In this document: piece after piece, positions 35,207 to 44,470 of the stretch
Numbering within the stretch: position 1 is the stretch's first letter
Layout: every line of letters begins with the position of its first letter
Assembly (NCBI RefSeq): GCF_000731985.1
Contig: NZ_JNCS01000007.1
Coordinates: 62,001 to 126,000 of the forward strand
Reading direction: 5' to 3'
Source of the DNA: Natrinema altunense
GTDB lineage: Archaea; Halobacteriota; Halobacteria; Halobacteriales; Natrialbaceae
DNA: 64,000 nucleotides
The notes under the pieces: generated by a model
Databases searched by the model: none
The model's input: the letters and a program-made list of their open reading frames with translations, nothing else
What the model was told of the DNA's origin: nothing
Made by a program: the position numbers and the translations under genes

Positions 35207-35461
35207 GGCTCTCCCTTAGTGGAACGTACCCGTCGCTAGTGCCGTGGTGCATATAACGGGTTTCGCGCGTTCCCAGCCCCCGGGAACGGCGGCGGCGAGG
35301 CTCGCAGGCGATCCCCGACGGCCGCTGTCTTCGCGGTCTCGGTCGCCCGAGCGGGAGCCCGCCGTCTCCATCCCACCGGCCGCATCGAAACACCGCCGTG
35401 TGACCGACGCTTTTGGCGGTCCCAGGTGCTGTCACGAATCGGACCGCAACACTCCGCCGCG

Positions 35462-35803
35462 CTACTCGCTCGAGCGACGCGTCTCGACGGCGGTCCCGGA
35501 GAGGTTGACCCACAGCATGCCTTCGCCCATCTCCTCGTAATCGAACGTCGCGCCGACGACGGCGTCGGCACCGACCTCCCGTGCCTCGGCCTCGAGGTCG
35601 GCGATCGCTTCCGTCCGTCCCGTCTCGATCTTCTTCTCGTAGGACCCGCTCCGGCCGCCGACGACGTCCCGGATGCCGGCGGCGATGTCGCTGACGACGT
35701 TCGCACCGATGACCGCTTCGCCCGAAATCACGCCGCGATACGCCGTGATCTCCCGTCCCTCGAGACTGTCCGTCGTCGTGATCGTCACGTCTGCATCACT
35801 CAT
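35462..35803 (-). CDS. YbjQ/DUF74 family protein
   Basis: This 113-residue protein belongs to the small YbjQ family, a pentameric beta-alpha fold described as a putative heavy-metal-binding domain. The conserved blocks are ITTTDSLEGREITAYRGVISGEAVIGANV and ADAVVGATFDYEEMG. The function is not established. It is a single gene; the 255-base gap downstream to the regulator holds no convincing frame. Confidence 0.88.
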   Translation of the reverse strand: MSDADVTITTTDSLEGREITAYRGVISGEAVIGANVVSDIAAGIRDVVGGRSGSYEKKIETGRTEAIADLEAEAREVGADAVVGATFDYEEMGEGMLWVNLSGTAVETRRSSE

Positions 35804-35975
35804 ACGGGGGAGCGTACGCCCGAGTGAGGGATAAACCGGGAGGAGGAGTTACAACGTCGGCACATCGAAGTCAGATATATGTATCCGCGTTCGGGCTGAC
35901 TCGAGCGCGGTCGCTGCCGGTCGGAGAACACCGAAGCGAATAGGTGGGTGTCCGCCCCAGTATGGGTATCGATTC

Positions 35976-36335
35976 ATGGTGCTTGCACTGTCGGTCGCCA
36001 GCGAGTGGTTGGACCCCCAACTCGCGCCGGTCCTCGTCTGCGTGATCACGCTCGCGGCGCTGGGAACGACGGTGTTGTTCGTCGCCGGCGTCGTCGCCTA
36101 CTCTCGGCGTCGGACGCTCCGCTATCTGTTGATCACGGTGGTCCTGGGCGTGCTCGTGGTCCGTTCGGTAACCGGGCTGGGGACCGTTCTCGGGCTCGTC
36201 CCGATGACGGTCCACCACCTCGTCGAGCACGGTTTCGACTTCCTGATCGCGGTGCTGGTCCTCTATGCGGTCTACCGGAGCGGGCCGGCAACCGACACGC
36301 CCGCTCCCGAACCGGGCGATTCTCGGAACGACTGA
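35976..36335 (+). CDS. Small three-helix membrane protein, DUF7471-like
   Basis: The 119 residues hold three transmembrane helices (about 18-40, 48-67 and 82-100) and an acidic, proline-containing cytoplasmic tail. A His-His pair in VPMTVHHLVEHGFDF lies at the start of helix 3. It resembles the haloarchaeal DUF7471 group found near winged-helix regulators, a loose assignment. The function is unknown. It precedes the MoxR gene by 147 bases but has a separate promoter region. Confidence 0.7.
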   Translation: MVLALSVASEWLDPQLAPVLVCVITLAALGTTVLFVAGVVAYSRRRTLRYLLITVVLGVLVVRSVTGLGTVLGLVPMTVHHLVEHGFDFLIAVLVLYAVYRSGPATDTPAPEPGDSRND

Positions 36336-36450
36336 GCCGATTCATACCGATCGCACGGCCGTCGTCCGGGCGGGGAGACAGCGACGTGCGGTGACCGCTC
36401 GTTCACGCGCTCGAGCCGTCCGATCCGAGTCGATCGTGTCGCCCGTCGTG

Positions 36451-36459
36451 AGATATAAG
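36451..36459 (+). promoter_or_regulatory. TATA box of moxR gene
   Basis: agatataag lies 24-32 bases upstream of the ATG at 36483. Confidence 0.65.
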
Positions 36460-36482
36460 TTCTCGGAGGGGCCGCTACCGGT

Positions 36483-37448
36483 ATGTCAGTCCCCGACGCC
36501 GCGACGACGGTGGCAGCCGTCGTCGACGAGATCCGCTCCGCAGTCGTCGCCGATCGCACCGTTCTCGAGGAGGTCACCGCCGGCGTGCTCGCCCGCGGGC
36601 ACGTGTTGCTCGAGGACGTGCCCGGAACGGGCAAGACGCTCACCGCACGGTCGTTCGCAACCGCGCTCGGCCTCGAGTTCTCCCGCATCCAGTTCACGCC
36701 CGATCTGATGCCTGCCGACATCACCGGTTCGTACGTCTTCGAGGAAGAGACGGGCGAGTTCCACTTCACCCCGGGTCCGGTGTTCGCGAACGTCGTGCTG
36801 GCCGACGAGATCAATCGCGCGCCGCCGAAGACACAGTCCGCGCTGCTGGAGGCGATGGCGGAGGGGCAGGTGACCGTCGACGGCGAGACTCACGAGCTTC
36901 CCGACCCGTTCGTCGTCATCGCGACGCAGAACCCGGTCGAGCAGGAGGGGACCTTCGAACTGCCGGAGGCCCAGCGCGACCGTTTCATGATAAAGACATC
37001 GCTCGGTTATCCCGACGCCGAGGGAACGCGCGAATTGATCGACCGCCGGGCCGACCGCGACCGGCCGACTCCGACGGTCGAACCGGTCGTCGACCGGGAG
37101 CGAGTGCTCGAACTCCAGGCCGTTTCCGAGGGGATCGACGTCGAGGGTCCGGTTCGCGACTACATCGCCGCGATCTGTCGGTCCACGCGGACCGACGGCC
37201 GTGTCGACGTCGGCGTCTCGCCCCGCGGCGTCCAGCGGCTGTTCGAGGTCAGTCGCGCCCGCGCCGTCCTCGAGGGCCGCGAGTACGTCGTCCCGGAGGA
37301 CATCAAACGAATCGCCGGGCCCGCGCTCGCCCATCGGCTCGTGTTGACTCCGGACGCGACCGTCGACGGCGTCTCGCGACGCACGGTTATCGACGCCGTC
37401 CTCGAGCAGTGTGACGTCCCGGCGATGGACCCGCAGTCAACGGACTAG
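36483..37448 (+). CDS. MoxR family AAA+ ATPase
   Basis: This AAA+ chaperone-like ATPase of 321 residues has Walker A GTGKT at 48-52, Walker B VVLADEIN (Asp108, Glu109), sensor 1 IATQNP and the C-terminal lid with the SPRG sensor 2 motif. MoxR proteins help assemble or activate partner complexes and nearly always sit beside DUF58 and von Willebrand/transglutaminase proteins. Here the DUF58 gene is in the opposing operon just downstream, and the two transcripts overlap tail to tail by 12 bases. The start fits the TATA box. Confidence 0.95.
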   Translation: MSVPDAATTVAAVVDEIRSAVVADRTVLEEVTAGVLARGHVLLEDVPGTGKTLTARSFATALGLEFSRIQFTPDLMPADITGSYVFEEETGEFHFTPGPVFANVVLADEINRAPPKTQSALLEAMAEGQVTVDGETHELPDPFVVIATQNPVEQEGTFELPEAQRDRFMIKTSLGYPDAEGTRELIDRRADRDRPTPTVEPVVDRERVLELQAVSEGIDVEGPVRDYIAAICRSTRTDGRVDVGVSPRGVQRLFEVSRARAVLEGREYVVPEDIKRIAGPALAHRLVLTPDATVDGVSRRTVIDAVLEQCDVPAMDPQSTD

Positions 37449-38819
37449 GACCCACGTGCCGCCCACGACCGCGGCTACGGCGACGATCACGCCGGCGGTC
37501 GCCGGGACCGACAGCGTCGGTGCGAGCACCGTCGCCCCCGCCATCCCGAGCGCGCCGACGGGAACGCCGACGGCCGCGACGCCGCCGCTCCAGCCGAGTC
37601 GCACGAGCTGTGGCCGGCGGGATGCCTCGGACCCGATCTCGCGAGCCAGCGTCCGTCCGTACCGACCGACATCGTACGCGAACAGCGCGGCCGCGATCGG
37701 GACGAACGTCGCCACTCCCGCCCGCCCCGTCTCGAGGCCGAGCGTCGCGGTGTCGACGCTCGCCCCGCTGACGACGCCGCCCGCGGCGAGCGCGGCCGCG
37801 ACGGCGGTTTCGGGATTCGTGGCCTCGCTCCGTCCCACTACGCCCTCGTAGAGCCAGGCCACAAGCCAGCCGACGCCGAGTACGGCCGCCGCCGCGCCGA
37901 AGAGCGTCGCCACGGTCGTCGTCCCGATGCCGACGACGCCGATCGCCGCCCCGAACGGCAGTCCTACGCCCGATAGCGAGCCTGCGACGATCGCGACCGC
38001 GGCGTTCCGTCGGCCTCCCGTCTGTCTCCAGACGCTTCGAGCGACGACCGCCATCGCGACGCCGAGGAGCGCCGCCCCCGTCACGGCCGCGAGCAGCCCG
38101 CGGACCGCGGCGCTGCCGGTGACCGCTTCGACGACTGGCTCGAGAGCCGGGACGAGTACCGACCCGATCGTGAGTATCGAGAGCCCGCCGATCGCGATCA
38201 CAGTTGCGACCGTGACGAGCGTCGCGAGCGCGTTTCTGCTCGTGACGTACGAATCGTATCTCGAGGGGACGGTAACCGCCGCCGGCGGAACGACGAAGAG
38301 GACAGCCACGATTGCGGCGGCGGCGACGACGAGCGCGACGAGCAGTCCGGAGATGCCGTCGCCGGTGAGCCACAGCGCCGCGACGAGCGCCGCCTGCGTC
38401 CCGCCCGCCGTCTCGATGCCGATCGCGACCAGCGCACTCCCGCCGGCGAGGACCGACGCACAGAGCGCGGCCCCGCCCGTTCGCATGAGCGCGACCGGCG
38501 TCGGCTGGCCGATGACGACGCCGCAGACGGCGGTGGCGAGGGTCGCCCCGACGACCGCCGAGAGCCCGGCGACCGGCGTCCCCGCGAGCCCGACGGTCGC
38601 GATGCCGGCGAGGACGACGATCGGTAGCAGCGCGGCCCCGACCGCGACGCGACGGTCGGAGCCGTCGACGGCCCCGACCGCGACTGCGAGACCGAGCCCG
38701 ATCGGGACGCCGGCGGCGACGATCGGTTGGGAGACGGCGAGCGCGAGCGCACCCACGAGAGCGGCGAGCACGAGTCCCCGTGCAATGGTCGTCGGCAGCC
38801 GGTGGTCGGGCGGGCTCAT
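37437..38819 (-). CDS. DUF7519-like polytopic membrane protein
   Basis: This 460-residue Ala/Val/Gly-rich membrane protein has roughly 12 helices and hardly any polar loop except SRYDSYVTSRNALA in the middle and a segment near GRYGRTLAREIGSEASRR. It is the last gene of the M48-DUF4129-DUF7269-DUF58 operon and overlaps the DUF58 stop by 4 bases. Proteins of this type (DUF7519) are known only from haloarchaeal MoxR/DUF58 clusters and have no assigned role. Its end overlaps moxR on the other strand by 12 bases. Confidence 0.82.
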   Translation of the reverse strand: MSPPDHRLPTTIARGLVLAALVGALALAVSQPIVAAGVPIGLGLAVAVGAVDGSDRRVAVGAALLPIVVLAGIATVGLAGTPVAGLSAVVGATLATAVCGVVIGQPTPVALMRTGGAALCASVLAGGSALVAIGIETAGGTQAALVAALWLTGDGISGLLVALVVAAAAIVAVLFVVPPAAVTVPSRYDSYVTSRNALATLVTVATVIAIGGLSILTIGSVLVPALEPVVEAVTGSAAVRGLLAAVTGAALLGVAMAVVARSVWRQTGGRRNAAVAIVAGSLSGVGLPFGAAIGVVGIGTTTVATLFGAAAAVLGVGWLVAWLYEGVVGRSEATNPETAVAAALAAGGVVSGASVDTATLGLETGRAGVATFVPIAAALFAYDVGRYGRTLAREIGSEASRRPQLVRLGWSGGVAAVGVPVGALGMAGATVLAPTLSVPATAGVIVAVAAVVGGTWVLVR

Positions 38820-40144
38820 CCGGTCGTCACCTCCCCGACGACGGTGCGAAGTACCACGCCGAGCGATCGCTCGCGGTCCCAGTCGAGGACGCGAGCGCCG
38901 GTCGCACGCGCTCGAGCGAGTCGCGTCCCGCGCTCGAGAGCCGTCAGCCGCGTCGCGGTGTCGGCAGCGTCGGCAGTGACGTCCGGGGAGACGACGCGAA
39001 CGTCGTACCCCCGCGCCCGAAGCGCCTCGACGAGCTCGAGCGGGTCGTCGTCGACGAACGAGGAAAACAGGTACACCTGGGCGTCACCGGGAAGCGACCT
39101 GAGGAGGGCGGCGGACGGGTCGCCCGTCTGTGAGCGGGCGGCCGCGACGTAGCCGGGCACCCGCATCGCGTCCAGCAGGGCCGTCGCCTCCTGCCTCGTC
39201 GCGGGACCGGTTCCCGGCGGGACGCTCGTCAGCCGCTGCTCGTAGATGCCGACGATGCCTGTCGGATGGCCTGCGGCCACCAGCGCCTCGAACGCTCGCC
39301 CGGCGGCGTCGGCCGAGCGCTCGACCGCCGGCACCCGCTCGGTCGTCGCCGCGCGGAACTGGTTCGGCCGCGCATCCACGACGCAGACGATTCGCGTCGA
39401 CCGCTCGGCGCGGTACTCGACGGTCGCCAACTCCCGCGTGCCGGCGTACCGCCGCCAATCGATCGCGCGTACCGGATCGCCCGGCTCGTACTCTCGAACG
39501 GCGTGGAACTCGAGGCCGCTGCCGCCCTCGTCGGTGGGCACCTCGCCCGCGTACTCGTTCGTCCCGTCGCCCGGCGGCACCGTCTCGACCGTCGGCGAAC
39601 AGTGGAGCGCATCGTCGCCCTCGACGCCCGCCGTCCAGGTTTCGGCGACCGTGCCGGTGAGATCGCGCGTTCGCACCGTCGCGTCGTCGAACGCGTGCTC
39701 GCCCCGCCGGAGTTCGACCTCGTACTCGAGTGTCGCCGTTTCGAGGGGCTCGAGCGTCTCGCAAGCGCGCGGCGAGCCGGAGACGACCGGCAACGCGTCC
39801 GGAACGCCGTCGACGACGCGCAGATCGACGACCGTCTCCGAGCCGGCGTTTCGGACGGTCGTTCGCACGGTCGCGGTAGCTCCCGGGCTGGCGGGTATCG
39901 GCCCCTCGCCCTCGTCGGCGTCGACGCCCTCGCTCGAGGCGTCGTGAACCGTCACGCGGCGACGGACCCGGACCATCGTCGATCGGTCGCTTCCCAGGAC
40001 GGCCGCGGCGACGTACCACAGCGGGAGCGTGGCGGCGGCAACGAGGAGTTGACTCCCGACGGTAATTCCCAGCCCGGCGAGCGCGACCGTCGCGGCGACG
40101 GCCCAGTCGCCGTCCGCGAACCGGTCGACGGTTCGATCCGTCAT
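38816..40144 (-). CDS. DUF58 domain protein
   Basis: The 442 residues start with two membrane helices (about 15-50). A beta-sandwich-like segment follows (about 80-180) and then the DUF58 region with its signature EYEPGDPVRAIDWRRYAGTRELATVEYR. Beyond that comes a von Willebrand-A-like half (TRIVCVVDARPN, then VYLFSSFVDDDPLELVEALRARGYDVRVV). It is the usual partner of MoxR. The start at 40144 overlaps the previous gene by 4 bases; the longer open frame upstream is spurious. Confidence 0.9.
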   Translation of the reverse strand: MTDRTVDRFADGDWAVAATVALAGLGITVGSQLLVAAATLPLWYVAAAVLGSDRSTMVRVRRRVTVHDASSEGVDADEGEGPIPASPGATATVRTTVRNAGSETVVDLRVVDGVPDALPVVSGSPRACETLEPLETATLEYEVELRRGEHAFDDATVRTRDLTGTVAETWTAGVEGDDALHCSPTVETVPPGDGTNEYAGEVPTDEGGSGLEFHAVREYEPGDPVRAIDWRRYAGTRELATVEYRAERSTRIVCVVDARPNQFRAATTERVPAVERSADAAGRAFEALVAAGHPTGIVGIYEQRLTSVPPGTGPATRQEATALLDAMRVPGYVAAARSQTGDPSAALLRSLPGDAQVYLFSSFVDDDPLELVEALRARGYDVRVVSPDVTADAADTATRLTALERGTRLARARATGARVLDWDRERSLGVVLRTVVGEVTTG

Positions 40145-40815
40145 CGATCCACCTCCTCGTTCCGCACCGTCCCGTCGTCGATCCGCTCGATCGCCGCGAG
40201 CGTGCGACGGACGCGGCGGTGATACGCCGCCCCGGGGTCGACCGCGGCTCGCAACCGTTCGCGGGGCGGCTGGGACAGGTCCTCCGCAAGGAACGCGGCG
40301 GCGATCGGATCGTCGGTCCACGTCCCCGTGCGAACTGCTTCCCGGGCCGCGCCGGCCGCGAGGCCGCGTTTCGTCGTGACGACGCGAACCGCTCCGTCGG
40401 CGAGCCGTCGGCGAACCGTCGCGGCCGACTCGTTTCGACGACAGCGGTATCGACCCTCCCCGGCGGCGAGGAGAGTCCGCGCCGTCTCGCGACCGACCGG
40501 GTGCTCGGTTACGGTGGTCGCCGCTTCCGGCGGCGGCCCCTCGACTAGCTGCGAGCCGTCCGACCGGTCGGCGGTCCACATCCACCTGCACGCGCCGACG
40601 GCGAGGACGGCCCCGATCGCCGGAAACAGCGCCGCGAACGGATACAGTAACACGGTGAGCGTCCGGACGGACGGCAGAAAGCCGCCGAAGACCACCACAC
40701 CGATCGCCAGGGCGGCCCCGGCACCGACGATGCCCACCGCGATCGCCTCCGGATGGATCGCCTCGAGTCGGGTCAGCAGTCGCTGCCACGGCCCCGGCGA
40801 CGAGCGCCGACTCAT
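40141..40815 (-). CDS. DUF7269-like membrane protein
   Basis: This 224-residue protein has two membrane helices near the N-terminus (about 24-45 and 52-75) and a soluble, Arg-rich C-terminal part (CRRNESAATVRRRLADGAVRVV, then AVDPGAAYHRRVRRTLAAIERI). It fits the haloarchaeal DUF7269 type placed between DUF4129 and DUF58 genes. Start and stop overlap both neighbours by 4 bases, so it is translated from the same message. No enzymatic motif is visible; it probably belongs to the membrane complex acted on by MoxR. Confidence 0.82.
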   Translation of the reverse strand: MSRRSSPGPWQRLLTRLEAIHPEAIAVGIVGAGAALAIGVVVFGGFLPSVRTLTVLLYPFAALFPAIGAVLAVGACRWMWTADRSDGSQLVEGPPPEAATTVTEHPVGRETARTLLAAGEGRYRCRRNESAATVRRRLADGAVRVVTTKRGLAAGAAREAVRTGTWTDDPIAAAFLAEDLSQPPRERLRAAVDPGAAYHRRVRRTLAAIERIDDGTVRNEEVDR

Positions 40816-42452
40816 TCCGACCCCTCCTCGTCGGGCTCGTGATCGAGCAGTTCGCGGGCCATCGCGCGCGCCGCCGCCACCCGGTCCGGAGACGCCTCGC
40901 GACCGCCGTACTCGACGTCGCGAACGATCGCGACCAGCTGACGCACGTTCTCGGCCGGGAACCCGGCGGCGAGCGCGTCGCGGGCCACTTCGCCGGGGGT
41001 CGCCGTCTCGCGGTCGTCCACCTCGAGTCGGTCGAGGAACGCGTGCCACGCCGCGCGGATCTCGGCGCGCGGCCCGCGTGGCGCGAGCGGGGCGGCCGCG
41101 AGGTCGGGGCCGTCGTCCGCGGGCTCGTTCGACGCGTCGGAATCGTCGTCGCGGGTTCCGAACACGGCCGCGAGTATCGATCCGTCGCTGCCACTCGACG
41201 ACCGACTGAGCGACCCGAGCGACGGAAGGGTCACGAACGCGCGGCCGATCGACGAGAGGGCCGGCCCGAGCGACGGGAGCTCGCGACCGCTCCCGCCGAA
41301 CTCGAGGCGCGGCAGCGATATCGCCGGCAGCGATACCGACGGCCACCCGAACTGGCCGATGCCGTTCACGAACGCGCCGAGCGCGTCGGCCAGCGCCCCG
41401 AACAAGTCCGCGAGCGCGACGAACAGATCGGTCGCCCCGCCCCTGCGTCCCCGCTCGGCGTTTGCAACCAGTCGGAAATAGGTCACGACGCCGCCGATGA
41501 CGAACCCGGGGACGAACACGACGACCGCCGTCAGCCGGAGATAGAGGTTTCCGACGGTCGCCGTCGCGTGCTCCTCGCCGACCGCGACCGTGACGGTCGC
41601 CTCGTCGTCGATCGGCAGCCAGACGTGGGTCCGCCCACCGCTGCCGGTCGTCGCCGTCCCGCCGCTCTCGAGGGAGACCGTCGCGTTCGAAACGCCCGTT
41701 CCGTCGGCGGACACCTGGACGGGAGCGGGCGAGCCCGGGAACAGGAACGGCGAGACGAACTCGACCCGCGGTTCGGCGACGTCGACGGTCCGATTGCCCG
41801 TTACCGGACCGCGTGCGACGTACAGATCGACCGGGCCGGCGGTCTCCGGCAGCCTCACTTCGGCTTCGCCGTCCTCGTCCGTCATCCCGACGGCGTCCCC
41901 GTCGAGGGTCACCGTGGCGTTGGCCACCGGTGTCTCTCCGACCGTCGCTTCCAACTCGAGGTCGCGGTCCGGTGCCGCCCCGCTGTGTGTGGTGATCGTT
42001 ACGTCGGTCGCCACGTCGACGGTCCGCGAGCGGTTGTCCTCGGGAACCGCGACGGTCATCTCCTCGGCGTACGGCACGGTGACCGTCGCGCGGCCGATCC
42101 TGTCGACCTCCGCGACGGGCTCACCGTTCACCGTGAGCGTCTTCCCCGACGCGAACCCGCTAAAGCCGACATTGACCGTCACGTCGTTCCCCGGCTCGAC
42201 CGCCCCGTCGATCTCGATCTGGTCCCCGTCCGTCGGCTGTGGCTCGTTCTCCGACTCGTTCCCGTCCACCTGCGGCGTCGTGTTGAAATCCGGCCGGTCT
42301 TCCAACGCCTCCCAGTCGCCGGCGACCGGGTCTCCGTCACCGCCAGCGGCGGGATTCTCGAGCCGCGGATCGGCTGCGGGGAGCGCGGTCGCAACCGCAA
42401 GCAGGCAACACAGGCAGCCGACGACGAACAGGAGTCGGCGCGCCCGGGTCAC
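40812..42452 (-). CDS. DUF4129-containing surface/membrane protein
   Basis: This 546-residue protein has an N-terminal hydrophobic helix or signal (about 6-24), an extracytoplasmic part with at least two Ig-like/carboxypeptidase-regulatory-like beta domains (about 60-290), one membrane helix (about 308-330) and a cytoplasmic C-terminal DUF4129 domain (WHAFLDRLEVDDRETATPGEVARDAL, residues about 450-510). The GTG start at 42452 overlaps the stop of the M48 gene (GTGA). In related clusters DUF4129 is fused to a transglutaminase; that part is absent here. Confidence 0.85.
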   Translation of the reverse strand: MTRARRLLFVVGCLCCLLAVATALPAADPRLENPAAGGDGDPVAGDWEALEDRPDFNTTPQVDGNESENEPQPTDGDQIEIDGAVEPGNDVTVNVGFSGFASGKTLTVNGEPVAEVDRIGRATVTVPYAEEMTVAVPEDNRSRTVDVATDVTITTHSGAAPDRDLELEATVGETPVANATVTLDGDAVGMTDEDGEAEVRLPETAGPVDLYVARGPVTGNRTVDVAEPRVEFVSPFLFPGSPAPVQVSADGTGVSNATVSLESGGTATTGSGGRTHVWLPIDDEATVTVAVGEEHATATVGNLYLRLTAVVVFVPGFVIGGVVTYFRLVANAERGRRGGATDLFVALADLFGALADALGAFVNGIGQFGWPSVSLPAISLPRLEFGGSGRELPSLGPALSSIGRAFVTLPSLGSLSRSSSGSDGSILAAVFGTRDDDSDASNEPADDGPDLAAAPLAPRGPRAEIRAAWHAFLDRLEVDDRETATPGEVARDALAAGFPAENVRQLVAIVRDVEYGGREASPDRVAAARAMARELLDHEPDEEGSE

Positions 42453-43534
42453 GCTCGCCCCCTCCGTTCGGCCGCCATCTCGGAGAGTCGCCGGACGCGG
42501 TCGTCGACGGGCGGGTGCGTCGCGGAGCCGTCGTCGACCGGCCCCGGTGGCGTGGCGGCCTCGAGCCACGAGGTCACGCGCTCGCGGCGACGGGCATCGG
42601 TCGTCGGCCGACCGATTCGGGGCAGCGACGACGTATCCGCGCCCGTCACGGGGTCCGTCGGGACGATACACAGCGCGCGAGTTTTGGCGGTTCGGAGATC
42701 CGTCTCGGGCGTTCCGGTCGTCTCGGAGAGGGTCACCAGCGCGCTCGCAAGGGCCATCGGGTTACCGGTGATCCGGGCGGCCGCGGCGTCCGCTGCGAAC
42801 TCCCGGCTCCGCGAGAGCGTACGCGTCGCCCAGTCGGCGACGGCGGGGAACACCCACAGCAGCGGTGCGACGAAGACGTACGTCAGTGCCACCAGTGGGA
42901 GGAACCAGTACAGCGCGATCCGGCCACCGTCCGACAGTTCGCGCGGTTCTGCCAGCGCACGGCGGGCGAGTCGCGCCGCGTGGTACGCTCGATCGGCGGT
43001 CTCCAGAAACAGCGTCGTAATCGTCATCAGCGTCACGTCGCGGTTGGCGACGTGGGCGATTTCGTGGGCCAACACGGCCTCGAGTTCGTCGGCGTCGAGA
43101 CGGTCGATCAGCCCCGTCGTGACGACGATCGTCGCGTCGGTGAGTCGGCCGACGGTGTAACAACTCGCCGTTTCGTCGGCGACGACGCGGACGGCCGGCT
43201 CCGGAATATCGGTTCGCATCGCCAGCCGTCGGACCGTTCGGGCGACGGCGTGGTCCTCGTCGCCGGCACTGCCGTGGGTCCCCGCGAGAACGCGCTGGTA
43301 GCCGTAATACGTCTGTGCGGCGAGGAAGCCGACGATCAGTACCAGCGCCGTGAGCCACGAGACCGGCAACCGAACGAGATCGAGTTCGACGGCCCCGTGC
43401 TGGAGGAAGACGATCGTCCCGCCGACGAGCCTCGGCACCAGGACGCCGTACGCCCACAGCAGCGCGAGGACGAACACGCCTGTAACCGCGACGAACACGC
43501 CGAGGACGGCACCGATACGCAGGCGAAGGGTCAT
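42449..43534 (-). CDS. M48 family metalloprotease (HtpX-like)
   Basis: This membrane-bound zinc protease of 361 residues has two N-terminal helices (about 8-30 and 60-78), the catalytic HEIAH motif (His157, Glu158, His161), two further helices after it and the third zinc ligand in SREFAADAAA. HtpX-type proteases remove misfolded membrane proteins. As first gene of the DUF4129-DUF7269-DUF58-DUF7519 operon opposite moxR, it may instead process a component of that system. It is followed directly, by overlap, by the DUF4129 gene. Confidence 0.93.
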   Translation of the reverse strand: MTLRLRIGAVLGVFVAVTGVFVLALLWAYGVLVPRLVGGTIVFLQHGAVELDLVRLPVSWLTALVLIVGFLAAQTYYGYQRVLAGTHGSAGDEDHAVARTVRRLAMRTDIPEPAVRVVADETASCYTVGRLTDATIVVTTGLIDRLDADELEAVLAHEIAHVANRDVTLMTITTLFLETADRAYHAARLARRALAEPRELSDGGRIALYWFLPLVALTYVFVAPLLWVFPAVADWATRTLSRSREFAADAAAARITGNPMALASALVTLSETTGTPETDLRTAKTRALCIVPTDPVTGADTSSLPRIGRPTTDARRRERVTSWLEAATPPGPVDDGSATHPPVDDRVRRLSEMAAERRGRA

Positions 43535-43762
43535 GGAGGGCGTTCGGTCGAATTCCGTCCCGCGGGCTCAAAAATTTTCCCCGAACGTTTCGGTCGGGTA
43601 TCGTCTTCCGCCCCCGATCGATCGCTCGGCCGCCGCGAACGCGACTGCCGAGGATCGCCGGTCGATCGACCACCGACTCATCGCTGTCGGAACGGTCGCG
43701 GGGCCGAGACGCGATCCTCCCATAGGCTGTCGATCCGAACGGTACCGTGGCGCTGACAAACA

Positions 43763-43769
43763 TTTAATT
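43763..43769 (+). promoter_or_regulatory. TATA box of nfeD
   Basis: The run tttaatt lies 24-30 bases before the ATG at 43793 in GC-rich surroundings. Confidence 0.65.
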
Positions 43770-43792
43770 CGCGCGAGGCTATAGCGCTAAGT

Positions 43793-44398
43793 ATGGTCGA
43801 ATCCCTCGTGGGGAACGTGCCGCTCCTGCTCTTGGTCGTTGGTCTCGTGTTGATGGTGCTCGAGGCCATTTCGCCGGGAGCTCACCTCATCGTTATCGGG
43901 ATCGCCTTGGTCGGTGCGGGGTTGATCGGCGTCCTCTTTCCAAGTCCGCTCAGCCCCATCATCTTGGCGGGTCTTACCCTCCTGATCGGGCTCGCGGCGG
44001 CGTACGTCTACAACGAGTTCGACTTCTACGGCGGGAAAGGCACCGCCCGAACGACGGATTCGGATTCGCTGTCCGGCGTGACGGGCTACGTCACCGAGAC
44101 GGTCACGACCCGCACCGGCGAAGTGAAACTCGACGAGGGCGGGTTCGCCCCCTACTACAGCGCGCGGACGACCGACGGGACGATCGAGGAGGGAGAAGAG
44201 GTCATCGTCATCGATCCCGGCGGCGGGAACGTCCTGACGGTCGAATCCGTCAACGCGATCGGCGAGGACGAAATCGATCGTGCGCTCGCACGCGACGAGG
44301 CAACGAAGGGAGCCGATCGGGAGGCCGCGGACGGCGGCGGCGAATCCGTCCCCGACCCGGAACCCGAGACCGAAACGGAAACCGAGAACTCGGGGTGA
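43793..44398 (+). CDS. NfeD family membrane protein
   Basis: This 201-residue protein has an N-terminal membrane part of three helices (about 8-30, 33-48 and 52-70), a central OB-fold NfeD domain (GVTGYVTETVTTRTGEVKLD through EEVIVIDPGGGNVLTV) and an acidic low-complexity tail. NfeD proteins pair with stomatin-type SPFH proteins in membrane microdomain organisation or quality control. The stomatin gene follows 72 bases downstream on the same strand. The serine-protease part found in long NfeD forms is missing, so this is the short type. Confidence 0.92.
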   Translation: MVESLVGNVPLLLLVVGLVLMVLEAISPGAHLIVIGIALVGAGLIGVLFPSPLSPIILAGLTLLIGLAAAYVYNEFDFYGGKGTARTTDSDSLSGVTGYVTETVTTRTGEVKLDEGGFAPYYSARTTDGTIEEGEEVIVIDPGGGNVLTVESVNAIGEDEIDRALARDEATKGADREAADGGGESVPDPEPETETETENSG

Positions 44399-44470
44399 GA
44401 AACGCGAGCGGCCCCCAAATGTTGTCGAAACAAGGGAACGCTTTTCTCCCCACCGCCGTAAGGCCGAAAT

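Noticed and set aside
40839-43160. Open frame of 773 codons opposite the DUF4129/M48 genes
   Set aside because: Antisense shadow of genes with clear domains and coupled starts.
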